A stretch of 64,000 bases of DNA from Streptomyces sp. LBL (GTDB lineage Bacteria; Actinomycetota; Actinomycetes; Streptomycetales; Streptomycetaceae), in contig NZ_JARXYX010000010.1 of assembly GCF_029893585.1 (NCBI RefSeq), positions 124,001 through 188,000 of the forward strand, written 5' to 3'. Position 1 is the stretch's first letter. Each line of letters starts with the position of its first letter. Both the position numbers and the translations under genes were made by a program. Positions 18,742 to 28,724 of this stretch are shown here, in pieces. The notes below the pieces were generated by a model. It did not search any database. It had not been told where the DNA came from and was given only the letters and a program-made list of their open reading frames with translations.

Positions 18742-19304
18742 CCATGGACGAGCCGGCACCGCGCCCCGCAGGACCCGCGGCCGAGGAACCCGCCGCGAAG
18801 ACCCCTGAACCGTCCGGCGTCGACCTCGCGCGCGTGGCGCTCAGGGCCGCGAGGGAACAGGCACGCGCGCGTGGGGACGCGGCGCAGCAGAAGAAGCAGG
18901 CGCGGCGCGGCGGCCTGCGCTCCGGCGCGCGCGCCGACGGACGCGACCCCATGGCGTTCGGTGCGGCCATCAACCGGCTGATCACCGAGCGTGGCTGGGA
19001 GACGCCGGCCGCCGTGGGCGGGGTGATGGGCCGCTGGCCGCAGATCGTCGGCGAGGACGTCGCCAAGCACTGCGCCCCGGAGACGTACGACGAGGGCGAG
19101 CGGACCCTGGTCGTGCGCTGCGACTCCACGGCGTGGGCGACGAATCTGCGCCTGCTCGCCCCGACGCTGGTCGCCCGTCTCAACGAGGACCTGGGCCACG
19201 GTTCGGTGAAGCTGATCAAGGTGAACGGTCCCAGCGGTCCACCCCGCCGCTACGGCCCTCTGCGGGCCCCCGGCAGCACGGGACCCGGCGACACCTACGG
19301 GTGA
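18738..19304 (+). CDS. dciA: DciA-type helicase-loader family protein (DUF721)
   Basis: 188 residues. A basic, Ala/Arg-rich N-terminus is followed by the DUF721 domain (about 75-160) with [15 protein letters not shown] and the strand [20 protein letters not shown]721 proteins include DciA, shown in other bacteria to bind the replicative helicase DnaB and act as the ancestral loader. The recF-dciA-gyrB position is typical of actinobacteria. The start overlaps the recF stop (ATGA), so expression is probably coupled. Function is inferred from the family. Confidence 0.88.
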   Translation: MTMDEPAPRPAGPAAEEPAAKTPEPSGVDLARVALRAAREQARARGDAAQQKKQARRGGLRSGARADGRDPMAFGAAINRLITERGWETPAAVGGVMGRWPQIVGEDVAKHCAPETYDEGERTLVVRCDSTAWATNLRLLAPTLVARLNEDLGHGSVKLIKVNGPSGPPRRYGPLRAPGSTGPGDTYG

Positions 19305-19396
19305 CCTACCTCACATCTTCGGCGATCGGCGCCGCCGTGGAGGAGCCCGAAGTGCAACCGCACGCGGTTGCGAACGTCGACCTGACTCCCAAGTAG
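19301..19396 (+). CDS. Possible 31-residue peptide after dciA (uncertain)
   Basis: A GTG at 19301 overlaps the dciA TGA by 4 nt (GTGA), the same coupling geometry seen repeatedly in this chromosome. It opens a 31-codon frame reading [20 protein letters not shown] and ending in LTPK. No family is recognised and it has no signal or membrane segment. Overlap geometry alone is weak evidence. Confidence 0.25.
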   Translation: MTYLTSSAIGAAVEEPEVQPHAVANVDLTPK

Positions 19397-21752
<2,356 letters not shown>

Positions 21753-21794
21753 GTCGGTCTCAGCTGACCGCACCAGGAAGGATCTTCACCAGCA

Positions 21795-24389
21795 ATGGCC
21801 GACGAGAAAACTCCAGTCACACCCGAAGCGGGCGGCGAGATCGTCCAGCGTGTCGAGCCCGTAGGGCTCGAGACGGAAATGCAGCGTTCGTACCTCGACT
21901 ACGCGATGTCCGTCATCGTCTCGCGTGCGCTGCCCGACGTCCGGGACGGTCTCAAGCCCGTCCACCGCCGCGTGCTGTACGCCATGTACGACGGCGGCTA
22001 CCGCCCCGAGCGCGGCTTCTACAAGTGCGCCCGTGTCGTCGGCGACGTCATGGGCAACTACCACCCGCACGGCGACTCCTCGATCTACGACGCGCTGGTC
22101 CGCCTCGCGCAGCCGTGGTCGATGCGGATGCCGCTGGTGGACTCCAACGGCAACTTCGGCTCTCCGGGCAACGACCCCGCGGCGGCCATGCGCTACACCG
22201 AGTGCAAGATGGCGCCGCTGTCGATGGAGATGGTCCGTGACATCGACGAGGAGACCGTCGACTTCACGGACAACTACGACGGCCGCTCCCAGGAGCCGAC
22301 CGTCCTCCCGGCCCGCTTCCCCAACCTGCTGATCAACGGCTCGGCCGGTATCGCGGTCGGTATGGCCACCAACATCCCGCCGCACAACCTCCGTGAGGTC
22401 GCGTCCGGCGCCCAGTGGTACCTGGAGAACCCGGAAGCCAGTCACGAGGAACTCCTGGACGCGCTCATCGAGCGCATCAAGGGACCCGACTTCCCCACGG
22501 GCGCCCTGGTGGTGGGCCGCACCGGCATCGAGGAGGCCTACCGCACGGGCCGCGGCTCGATCACCATGCGCGCCGTCGTCCAGGTCGAGGAGATCCAGAA
22601 CCGCCAGTGCCTGGTGGTGACGGAGCTGCCGTACCAGGTCAATCCCGACAACCTCGCGCAGAAGATCGCCGACCTGGTGAAGGACAGCAAGATCGGCGGC
22701 ATCGCGGACGTCCGTGACGAGACCTCGTCGCGCACGGGCCAGCGCCTGGTCATCGTCCTGAAGCGGGACGCGGTCGCCAAGGTCGTCCTGAACAACCTGT
22801 ACAAGCACACCGACCTGCAGACGAACTTCGGCGCCAACATGCTGGCCCTGGTCGACGGCGTCCCGCGCACCCTCTCCCTGGACGCGTTCATCCGCCACTG
22901 GGTGACGCACCAGATCGAGGTCATCGTCCGCCGTACGCGCTTCCGCCTGCGCAAGGCCGAGGAGCGCGCGCACATCCTGCGCGGTCTGCTGAAGGCCCTG
23001 GACGCCATCGACGAGGTCATCGCGCTGATCCGGCGCAGCGACACCGTCGACATCGCGCGCGGGGGCCTGATGGGCCTCCTGGAGATCGACGAGATCCAGG
23101 CCAACGCCATCCTCGAGATGCAGCTGCGCCGACTGGCCGCCCTGGAGCGCCAGAAGATCATCCAGGAGCACGACGAACTCCAGGCGAAGATCACTCAGTA
23201 CAACGCGATCCTCGCCTCCCCGGTCCGCCAGCGCGGCATCGTCAGCGAGGAACTCGCCGCGATCGTCGAGAAGTACGGCGACGACCGCAAGACCATGCTG
23301 GTGCCCTACGACGGCGACATGTCCATCGAGGACCTCATCGCCGAGGAGGACATCGTCGTCACCGTCACGCGCGGGGGCTACGTCAAGCGCACCAAGACGG
23401 ACGACTACCGTGCCCAGAAGCGTGGCGGCAAGGGCGTACGCGGCGCGAAGCTCAAGGAAGACGACATCGTCGACCACTTCTTCGTGTCGACCACGCACCA
23501 TTGGCTGCTGTTCTTCACCAACAAGGGCCGCGTCTACCGGGCCAAGGCGTACGAGCTGCCCGATGCCGGGCGGGATGCGCGTGGCCAGCATGTCGCCAAC
23601 CTGCTGGCCTTCCAGCCGGACGAGGCGATCGCCGAGATCCTCGCGATCCGCACCTACGAGGTGGCGCCGTACCTGGTGCTGGCCACCAAGGGCGGCCTGG
23701 TCAAGAAAACGCCTCTGAAGGATTACGATTCGCCGCGCTCGGGCGGTGTCATCGCGATCAACCTCCGTGAGACGGAGGACGGTTCGGACGACGAACTGAT
23801 CGGAGCCGAGCTTGTCTCGGCCGAGGATGATCTCCTGCTGATCAGCAGGAAGGCGCAGTCGATCCGGTTCACGGCAACGGACGAAGCACTTCGCCCCATG
23901 GGCCGTGCCACGTCGGGTGTCAAGGGCATGAGCTTCCGCGAGGGCGACCAGCTGCTCTCGATGAATGTTGTTCGACCCGGTACGTTCGTGTTCACTGCTA
24001 CGGACGGCGGGTACGCGAAGCGGACCGCCGTCGACGAGTATCGCGTCCAGGGTCGCGGTGGCCTCGGTATCAAGGCCGCCAAGATCGTGGAGGACCGCGG
24101 ATCACTCGTCGGCGCGCTGGTGGTCGAGGAGACGGACGAGATCCTCGCCATCACACTGTCCGGCGGTGTGATTCGTACGCGAGTGAATGAAATCAGGGAG
24201 ACGGGCCGTGACACCATGGGCGTCCAACTGATCAACCTGGGCAAGCGCGATGCCGTGGTCGGCATCGCTCGAAACGCCGAGGCGGGACGCGAGGCGGAGG
24301 AGGTCGACGGCGACATCGCCGTCGACGAGACCGCCGAAGGTGCCGCGACGACCGGCACGGACGAGGGTGAGGCACCCTCGGACGAGTAA
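21795..24389 (+). CDS. gyrA: DNA gyrase subunit A
   Basis: 864 residues. The breakage-reunion domain contains the catalytic tyrosine in [11 protein letters not shown] and the quinolone-resistance region [17 protein letters not shown], with Ser and Asp at the classical positions, the fluoroquinolone-sensitive pattern. The C-terminal beta-pinwheel includes the GyrA box QKRGGKG. The tail is acidic (DETAEGA... EAPSDE), longer than in E. coli relatives of this class. It is transcribed with gyrB and followed by a DUF3566 gene. Confidence 0.98.
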   Translation: MADEKTPVTPEAGGEIVQRVEPVGLETEMQRSYLDYAMSVIVSRALPDVRDGLKPVHRRVLYAMYDGGYRPERGFYKCARVVGDVMGNYHPHGDSSIYDALVRLAQPWSMRMPLVDSNGNFGSPGNDPAAAMRYTECKMAPLSMEMVRDIDEETVDFTDNYDGRSQEPTVLPARFPNLLINGSAGIAVGMATNIPPHNLREVASGAQWYLENPEASHEELLDALIERIKGPDFPTGALVVGRTGIEEAYRTGRGSITMRAVVQVEEIQNRQCLVVTELPYQVNPDNLAQKIADLVKDSKIGGIADVRDETSSRTGQRLVIVLKRDAVAKVVLNNLYKHTDLQTNFGANMLALVDGVPRTLSLDAFIRHWVTHQIEVIVRRTRFRLRKAEERAHILRGLLKALDAIDEVIALIRRSDTVDIARGGLMGLLEIDEIQANAILEMQLRRLAALERQKIIQEHDELQAKITQYNAILASPVRQRGIVSEELAAIVEKYGDDRKTMLVPYDGDMSIEDLIAEEDIVVTVTRGGYVKRTKTDDYRAQKRGGKGVRGAKLKEDDIVDHFFVSTTHHWLLFFTNKGRVYRAKAYELPDAGRDARGQHVANLLAFQPDEAIAEILAIRTYEVAPYLVLATKGGLVKKTPLKDYDSPRSGGVIAINLRETEDGSDDELIGAELVSAEDDLLLISRKAQSIRFTATDEALRPMGRATSGVKGMSFREGDQLLSMNVVRPGTFVFTATDGGYAKRTAVDEYRVQGRGGLGIKAAKIVEDRGSLVGALVVEETDEILAITLSGGVIRTRVNEIRETGRDTMGVQLINLGKRDAVVGIARNAEAGREAEEVDGDIAVDETAEGAATTGTDEGEAPSDE

Positions 24390-24407
24390 CTCGAGGAGAG
24401 AGTCATC

Positions 24408-25253
24408 GTGAGCGGAGCCACGGGTGCCGGATCGACCGGAACCCCGACCGGTCCCCCGACCGGGTCGGAGACGGACGGCGGCGGCCGTGGCTCCGCCGCG
24501 CGTACGACAGACCCGCACGTGACGGATGCGCGTATGACAGACCCGCATACGACCAACCTGCAGGCGATCAAGCCTTCCGCGACCGAGTCGCGCTCGCCCG
24601 ACACGCATGGATCCCAGGGGGGAACTGTGACGGACACCCGAGGTCCGCAGGCCAAACGGCACGCCACCGGCGCGGGCCAGGCCACGGCTCCGGCCGCTCC
24701 GGGCGCCCAGGCTCAGCCGCCGGCCCAGCCTGCACCGTCCGAGGCTGCCTCTCCGCTGCCTGGGGAACGGCAGCCGCAGCAGCCCGCCGGGCCCTACCAC
24801 CCGCCGCAGGCCTACCCGACGCAGGGACAGGCGCAGGCGAGTGGCGTACGGCGTCCGCGCACGGGCGCGCGGACCACGCCCCGCACCCGCAAGGCACGGC
24901 TGCGCGTGTCCAAGGCCGACCCGTGGTCGGTGATGAAGGTCAGCTTCCTGCTCTCCATCGCGCTGGGCATCTGCACGATCGTGGCGGCCGCGGTGCTGTG
25001 GATGGTCATGGACGCGATGGGCGTCTTCTCGACGGTCGGCGGCACGATCTCGGAGGCGACCGGTTCGAACGAGTCGAACGGCTTCGACCTGCAGTCGTTC
25101 CTGTCGCTGCCCAACGTCCTGACGTTCACGACGATCATCGCGGTCATCGACGTCGTCCTCGCGACGGCCCTCGCGACGCTCGGCGCGTTCATCTACAACC
25201 TCTCCGCCGGCTTCGTCGGCGGCGTCGAGCTGACACTCGCCGAAGACGAGTGA
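24408..25253 (+). CDS. DUF3566 transmembrane protein
   Basis: 281 residues. The first 165 are Gly/Pro/Ala/Gln-rich and disordered. Two helices follow, one around FLLSIALGICTIVAAAVLWMV and a second in the VLTFTTIIAVIDVVLATALATL region, then a Gly/Val/Leu-rich end. This is the usual actinobacterial gene downstream of gyrA (the Rv0007-type position). The function is unknown; the conserved part is the membrane C-terminus. GTG 24408 is used, with GAGGAGAGAG upstream. Confidence 0.85.
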   Translation: MSGATGAGSTGTPTGPPTGSETDGGGRGSAARTTDPHVTDARMTDPHTTNLQAIKPSATESRSPDTHGSQGGTVTDTRGPQAKRHATGAGQATAPAAPGAQAQPPAQPAPSEAASPLPGERQPQQPAGPYHPPQAYPTQGQAQASGVRRPRTGARTTPRTRKARLRVSKADPWSVMKVSFLLSIALGICTIVAAAVLWMVMDAMGVFSTVGGTISEATGSNESNGFDLQSFLSLPNVLTFTTIIAVIDVVLATALATLGAFIYNLSAGFVGGVELTLAEDE

Positions 25254-25296
25254 GCGTCACGCCAAACCTTCGGTGACGGTCTGCCGAGAACCGATT

Positions 25297-25325
25297 TTGG
25301 GACTGCCCACGTCGTGCGCTAATCT
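25297..25325 (+). promoter_or_regulatory. Promoter of tRNA-Ile
   Basis: TTGGGA (25297-25302), a 17-nt spacer and TAATCT (25320-25325), a good vegetative sigma-type promoter ending 40 bp before the tRNA. Confidence 0.6.
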
Positions 25326-25365
25326 TCAGGAGTCAGCGCGCGGGAAATACACCGCAGAGCGCGGC

Positions 25366-25439
25366 GGGGCTATAGCTCAGTTGGTTAGAGCGCATCCCTG
25401 ATAAGGATGAGGCCACAGGTTCAAATCCTGTTAGCCCCA
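25366..25439 (+). tRNA. tRNA-Ile (anticodon GAT)
   Basis: 74-nt cloverleaf. Acceptor GGGGCTA pairs with TAGCCCC, the D-arm is GCTCAGTTGGTTAGAGC, the anticodon loop CTGATAA has GAT at the centre, and the T-loop is GGTTCAAATCC. Discriminator A is followed by a genomically encoded CCA (25440-25442). Confidence 0.97.
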
Positions 25440-25451
25440 CCAGCACGAAGA

Positions 25452-25482
25452 CCTCCGGTCCACTTGGGCCGGGGGTTTTTGG
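25452..25482 (+). terminator. Terminator after tRNA-Ile
   Basis: Stem CTCCGGTCC / GGGCCGGGG around CACTT, followed by a run of T residues; an intrinsic terminator. Confidence 0.8.
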
Positions 25483-25776
25483 TTTCTACGGCTGGCATCG
25501 GTCGTCGGTCGCGTCGGGTGGCGTGGAGGGGTGCGGTCGCGTCAGGTGGCGTGGAGGTGTGCAGGTCGTCGGTTGCGAGGCGCGCAGTGCCTTGCGGCGA
25601 GACGTCCGATCCGCTTTCGGCGGCGCCTCATCAAGGTCGTCATGCGAGCTGTGGTGGGCTGCGGGTGGTTGGCCTCAGGGGGTCCGGTCACATGCGGCGG
25701 TGCTGGGTACGCAAGTTCGGTGTGACGGGACTGTGGAAGGGCGTCTGCAGAGCGGTGGCGCTTGCTGCGGCGGTGC

Positions 25777-25848
25777 GGCGATTCGGCGGTGCTGCGGTGC
25801 GGCGATTCGGCGGTGCTGCGGTGCGGCGATTCGGCGGTGCTGCGGTGC
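25777..25848. repeat. 24-bp tandem repeat, three perfect copies
   Basis: Three identical 24-bp units beginning GGCGATTCGGCGGTGCTGCG at 25777, 25801 and 25825, with a fading copy before them. They lie just past the stop of the DUF6344 gene in otherwise non-coding DNA (25483-25861, no credible gene). Because 24 is divisible by 3, several frames stay open through it and create spurious ORFs. Confidence 0.9.
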
Positions 25849-25861
25849 GGCCGGTGGTTCG

Positions 25862-26386
25862 TCAACGCTGGAGCGGTGCGAGGAGCTCGGACGCGGGCAC
25901 GGCCGGTGCGCAGATCGCGGCGTTCGGGGTGGTGGCCTGCGCGGTGTCCTGGGCCTGGGTGGTGGTCTGTGCGGTGGGGGTGGTGGCCTGCGCGGTGTCC
26001 TGGGCCTGGGTGGTGGTCTGTGCGGTGGCGGTGTTGGGAAGCGCGGTGTCCTGGGCCCCGGCTTCCTGGGCCCCGGCTTCCAGGGGGGCGGTGTCCGAGG
26101 GCGCGTCCGGGTCCACGGGTGAGCGATGGCGGCAGCTGGGGGTCTTGTTGTGGGCCTCGGCGCGGATGCGCTGTTTCATCGTGGGTGGCAAGGACCTGAC
26201 GTTGGACCAGGGCGAGGACCGGGGGGACAGCACGGGCGCCGTCGCGTTCGTGGAGCTGTTGCGGGGCGTCCCGGTCTGCGGTACGGCCGCGGCGGCGGAC
26301 GTCGTGATGAGTCCGAGCGCCGTGCACAGCGCGAGGAAGGCGGTGACGAAGGCGGTCCACAGTTTCATGACCTTGTTCTGGGCCAT
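25862..26386 (-). CDS. DUF6344 secreted protein with Gln/Thr repeat
   Basis: 174 residues. The N-terminus MAQNKVMKLWTAFVTAFLAL continues into CTALGLITTSAAAA and forms a signal peptide or membrane anchor, matching the streptomycete DUF6344 family as I remember it. The middle contains a 17-residue tandem repeat built from TAQTTTQAQDTAQATTP, two copies, plus a shorter repeat around EAGAQ. The composition (Ala, Thr, Gln, Pro) suggests an exposed, flexible surface protein. Its function is unknown. Confidence 0.75.
   Translation of the reverse strand: MAQNKVMKLWTAFVTAFLALCTALGLITTSAAAAVPQTGTPRNSSTNATAPVLSPRSSPWSNVRSLPPTMKQRIRAEAHNKTPSCRHRSPVDPDAPSDTAPLEAGAQEAGAQDTALPNTATAQTTTQAQDTAQATTPTAQTTTQAQDTAQATTPNAAICAPAVPASELLAPLQR
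25928..26029. repeat. About 51-bp direct repeat in the DUF6344 gene
   Basis: Two near-identical in-frame copies of the segment containing GCGGTGTCCTGGGCCTGGGT, encoding the 17-residue unit in the secreted protein. Confidence 0.8.
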
Positions 26387-26724
26387 GGTCCCTCACTTTC
26401 GGGTCGGGTGATTTGCGTACTTTCCTCATGATGTGTATGGACGCGGCGGAGCGGCGGACCGACGCCCGTGGCGCGTTGATCTTCCGATGAACACCACTCG
26501 GATGGGTGTAATGAGGGCGAAAACAGGGGATTCAGGAGGAGAGCAGCTAGAAAGTCACCGTCTGTACGGGTGTGATCACCCTCTGATCGGAGCCGAATGG
26601 TCCGTTTGTACTGCGGTGTGCCGGAGGGGAGTTGGGGCCTGACGTAGGTCACCGATCGGTATCGGTCGGTGTGTATAGTCGGGCGCCAGAGGTCCCCTAC
26701 GTCAAGGAAAGACGAGGTCGCGCG
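26387..26724. promoter_or_regulatory. Divergent region between DUF6344 and DLW-39 genes
   Basis: 338 bp, lower in GC than its surroundings, with no gene seen. A candidate -10 TATAGT (26675-26680) precedes the DLW-39 gene, and an imperfect 22-bp palindrome CACCGATCGG-TA-TCGGTCGGTG (26651-26672) overlaps the would-be -35, as an operator would. Confidence 0.45.
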
Positions 26725-26853
26725 GTGAAGAAGCTTCTCCTGGTCGCACTGGCCGCCATCGGCGGGCTCCTCGTGTACCGCCAGATCCAGGCGGATCGCG
26801 CCGAGCAGGATCTGTGGACGGAGGCGACTGACTCCGTGCCCACGGGTTCGTGA
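26725..26853 (+). CDS. DLW-39 family small protein
   Basis: A 42-residue protein starting MKKLLLVALAAIGGLLVYRQ and containing the family-naming QDLW motif (residues 28-31), with an acidic Ser/Thr tail. The N-terminal hydrophobic helix is probably a membrane anchor. The family is conserved across actinobacteria near gyrA, and its function is unknown. The GTG start is at 26725 with AAAGACGAGG upstream; annotators often miss it or extend it upstream. Confidence 0.88.
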   Translation: MKKLLLVALAAIGGLLVYRQIQADRAEQDLWTEATDSVPTGS

Positions 26854-26874
26854 GTACCGACCGATTCTGAACAG

Positions 26875-26903
26875 ACCCCGGCCGCCTCGCGGTCGGGGTT
26901 TTG
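26875..26903 (+). terminator. Terminator after the DLW-39 gene
   Basis: Stem ACCCCGGCCGC / GCGGTCGGGGT (one wobble pair) with a CTC loop and a T-tract, 21 bp past the stop. Confidence 0.8.
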
Positions 26904-27218
26904 TGTTGCCCGGGTGGCGTGCTGCCCGGGTTCTGTGTTGCGCGGGCGGCGGTCCTGTGACGGGGCGGGCGCTGGAGGGGTGACGGTGATCTGGTGCCGT
27001 CCGGTGTCGGGCCGGATGCTGACCTGGGCCGGTCTGGCGCTGGTCTGGCGCCGTTCGGGTGCCGGTCTGGTGTCGCCGGTCTGGTGGCAGGGGTTTCGGA
27101 CGCTCGTACGGAATGCGCGGATGGGGTGTGACCCGTCGGGGCAGGATGGGCGACGGTCACACGAATACACGCTCAGGCGGTCGAACAGCCCGGGCGACGA
27201 CGAGTGGGGTGGCGCGTC
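26904..27218. other. Intergenic region with G/T-rich degenerate repeats
   Basis: About 315 bp. Contains repeated motifs of the type GTTCTGTGTTGCC / GTTTTGTGTTGCC and CTGGTCTGG / CCGGTCTGG, probably slippage products. No gene is supported. Confidence 0.4.
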
Positions 27219-28592
27219 ATGGGGCGGCGTACGGGGTGGAGGCGCTACAGGGGTGGCCGTTCCTCGGGGGCCCTGCGCGCTGTTTCCGGGCGGGTGGCTC
27301 TCGTCGTCGGGCGGATCGCCGTCGTGGGTGCGGTGCTGTGCCTGACGGGGGTGGTGTCAGGGACGCCGTCCGCGCAGGCAGCCGGACCGTGGGGCTCCTA
27401 CGGCTTCGACGCGGACGCCCGAGTGGCCGACGGCGCGACGAGCACCGGGGACGCCACCGCACTGGCGCCCGGCACGACGTACCGAAGCTCCCTCCCGGTC
27501 GACGGCAGGCTCTACTACCGCCTCGATCTCGACGCCTCGTCGAACGTGTACGTCTCCGTCACGGCCGTGCCCGGTTCCGGTACGACGGTTTCGGCGACCG
27601 ACGGCATCAAGGTGTCCGTCCAGGACGCCAACAGCCATTCCTGCTCCATCGACACCGCCAGCCTCGGCACGGACCGGCGGCCCCGCCCTCTTACCGCCCT
27701 GGGCGCACGCGACTTCTCGCGCGCCGGGTCGACCAGGTGTCAGGACGCCGGCGCGTACTACGTTCTCGTCGAGCGCGTCCATCGAGCGGGCTCCTCGTCG
27801 GATACGTGGGGGCTGGAGCTCGCCACGGTGTCGGAGCCGGGGCTCAAGGAGGCCGGTGCGACGAGTGCGCCCGAGGTCTGGAACTCCGCCTCGCCCGTAC
27901 CCGTGACGGGCGAAGCCGTGTCCCGCGCGGGTGCCTCCGGTTTCACCGGGGCGACATCCGTGGAGCAGGGGGTGTGGCGCGACGACATCGTGCCCGGACA
28001 GACGCTGTTCTACGCGGTGCCCGTGGACTGGGGCCGGCAGCTCCACGTGACTGCCGAGCTGGGCAGTTCGGGCGACGGGGACGGCATCGTGTCCAGGGCG
28101 CTGGTGCTGTCTCTCTACAACCCCGCGCGCGGCTTCGTCGACGACGTGAGCACGGTCTACGACGGCAGTCAGCGGGCGGCCGCGCTCAAGCCCTTGCCGC
28201 CGGTCGCCTACACCAACCGTTACGACGTCTCCGACCGGGTGAGCGGCATGCGGTTCGCGGGCTCGTACTACCTCGTCGTGCACCTCTCGGAGCAGGTGGC
28301 CGACCGGTTCGGGGAGGGGCCCTTCGACCTGACCCTGAGGGTACGGGTCGCGGGCACGGCAACGGCCGGCCCTGAGTACGTGGGGGAGTCCGAGCCGCGG
28401 GGAGTTTTCGGAACCACGGCGCTGGGCGGGGAGACGTCGACTACGGGGAACGCAAGTGCGGCGGGCGACGACACCGCGATGAGGCTGCTCGCAGCGGGCG
28501 GGATCGGCACCGGGACTGCGTTGCTGATGGGGCTCGGCGTGTGGACGGTGGTGGGGCGGCGGAGGGATGGCGGCGCGGGGGCGGGCCGGTAG
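27219..28592 (+). CDS. Secreted type-I membrane protein of unknown function
   Basis: About 457 residues from ATG 27219. A basic n-region and a hydrophobic core (IAVVGAVLCLTGVV) lead to a likely signal-peptidase site after PSAQA. The body is about 370 residues of beta-rich, extracellular-looking sequence with four cysteines, including the pairs SCSID and RCQDA. A Ser/Thr/Gly linker and a C-terminal helix (GTALLMGLGVWTVV) end in a short basic tail (GRRRDGGAGAGR). There is no sortase LPXTG-like motif. GTG 27204 is an alternative start. It stands alone, convergent with the kinase gene. I do not recognise the family. Confidence 0.75.
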   Translation: MGRRTGWRRYRGGRSSGALRAVSGRVALVVGRIAVVGAVLCLTGVVSGTPSAQAAGPWGSYGFDADARVADGATSTGDATALAPGTTYRSSLPVDGRLYYRLDLDASSNVYVSVTAVPGSGTTVSATDGIKVSVQDANSHSCSIDTASLGTDRRPRPLTALGARDFSRAGSTRCQDAGAYYVLVERVHRAGSSSDTWGLELATVSEPGLKEAGATSAPEVWNSASPVPVTGEAVSRAGASGFTGATSVEQGVWRDDIVPGQTLFYAVPVDWGRQLHVTAELGSSGDGDGIVSRALVLSLYNPARGFVDDVSTVYDGSQRAAALKPLPPVAYTNRYDVSDRVSGMRFAGSYYLVVHLSEQVADRFGEGPFDLTLRVRVAGTATAGPEYVGESEPRGVFGTTALGGETSTTGNASAAGDDTAMRLLAAGGIGTGTALLMGLGVWTVVGRRRDGGAGAGR

Positions 28593-28724
28593 GGCGTGCG
28601 CTGGTGTGAGCGTGCGCGGGTGCCACGGGTGCGAGCGCGTGGGCGTGCGAGGTGGTGGTGCGGTGAGGGGGAGGGCTGCGGTCCGCGGCGCGCGCGGGGT
28701 GGTGCGTTGTCGGGCCTGGAACGT

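Noticed and set aside
16495..18759. 754-codon minus-strand open frame opposite gnd and recF
   Set aside because: Shadow of two well-supported plus-strand genes; high GC leaves complementary frames open. Composition is Arg/Gly/Val/His-rich without motifs.
21786..23591. 601-codon minus-strand frame opposite gyrA
   Set aside because: Antisense shadow; gyrA motifs are all on the plus strand and no ribosome site or family resemblance is seen.
25777..25848. Three evenly spaced 24-bp repeats as a possible CRISPR array
   Set aside because: The copies are contiguous with no unique spacers and no cas genes are nearby; it is a tandem repeat.
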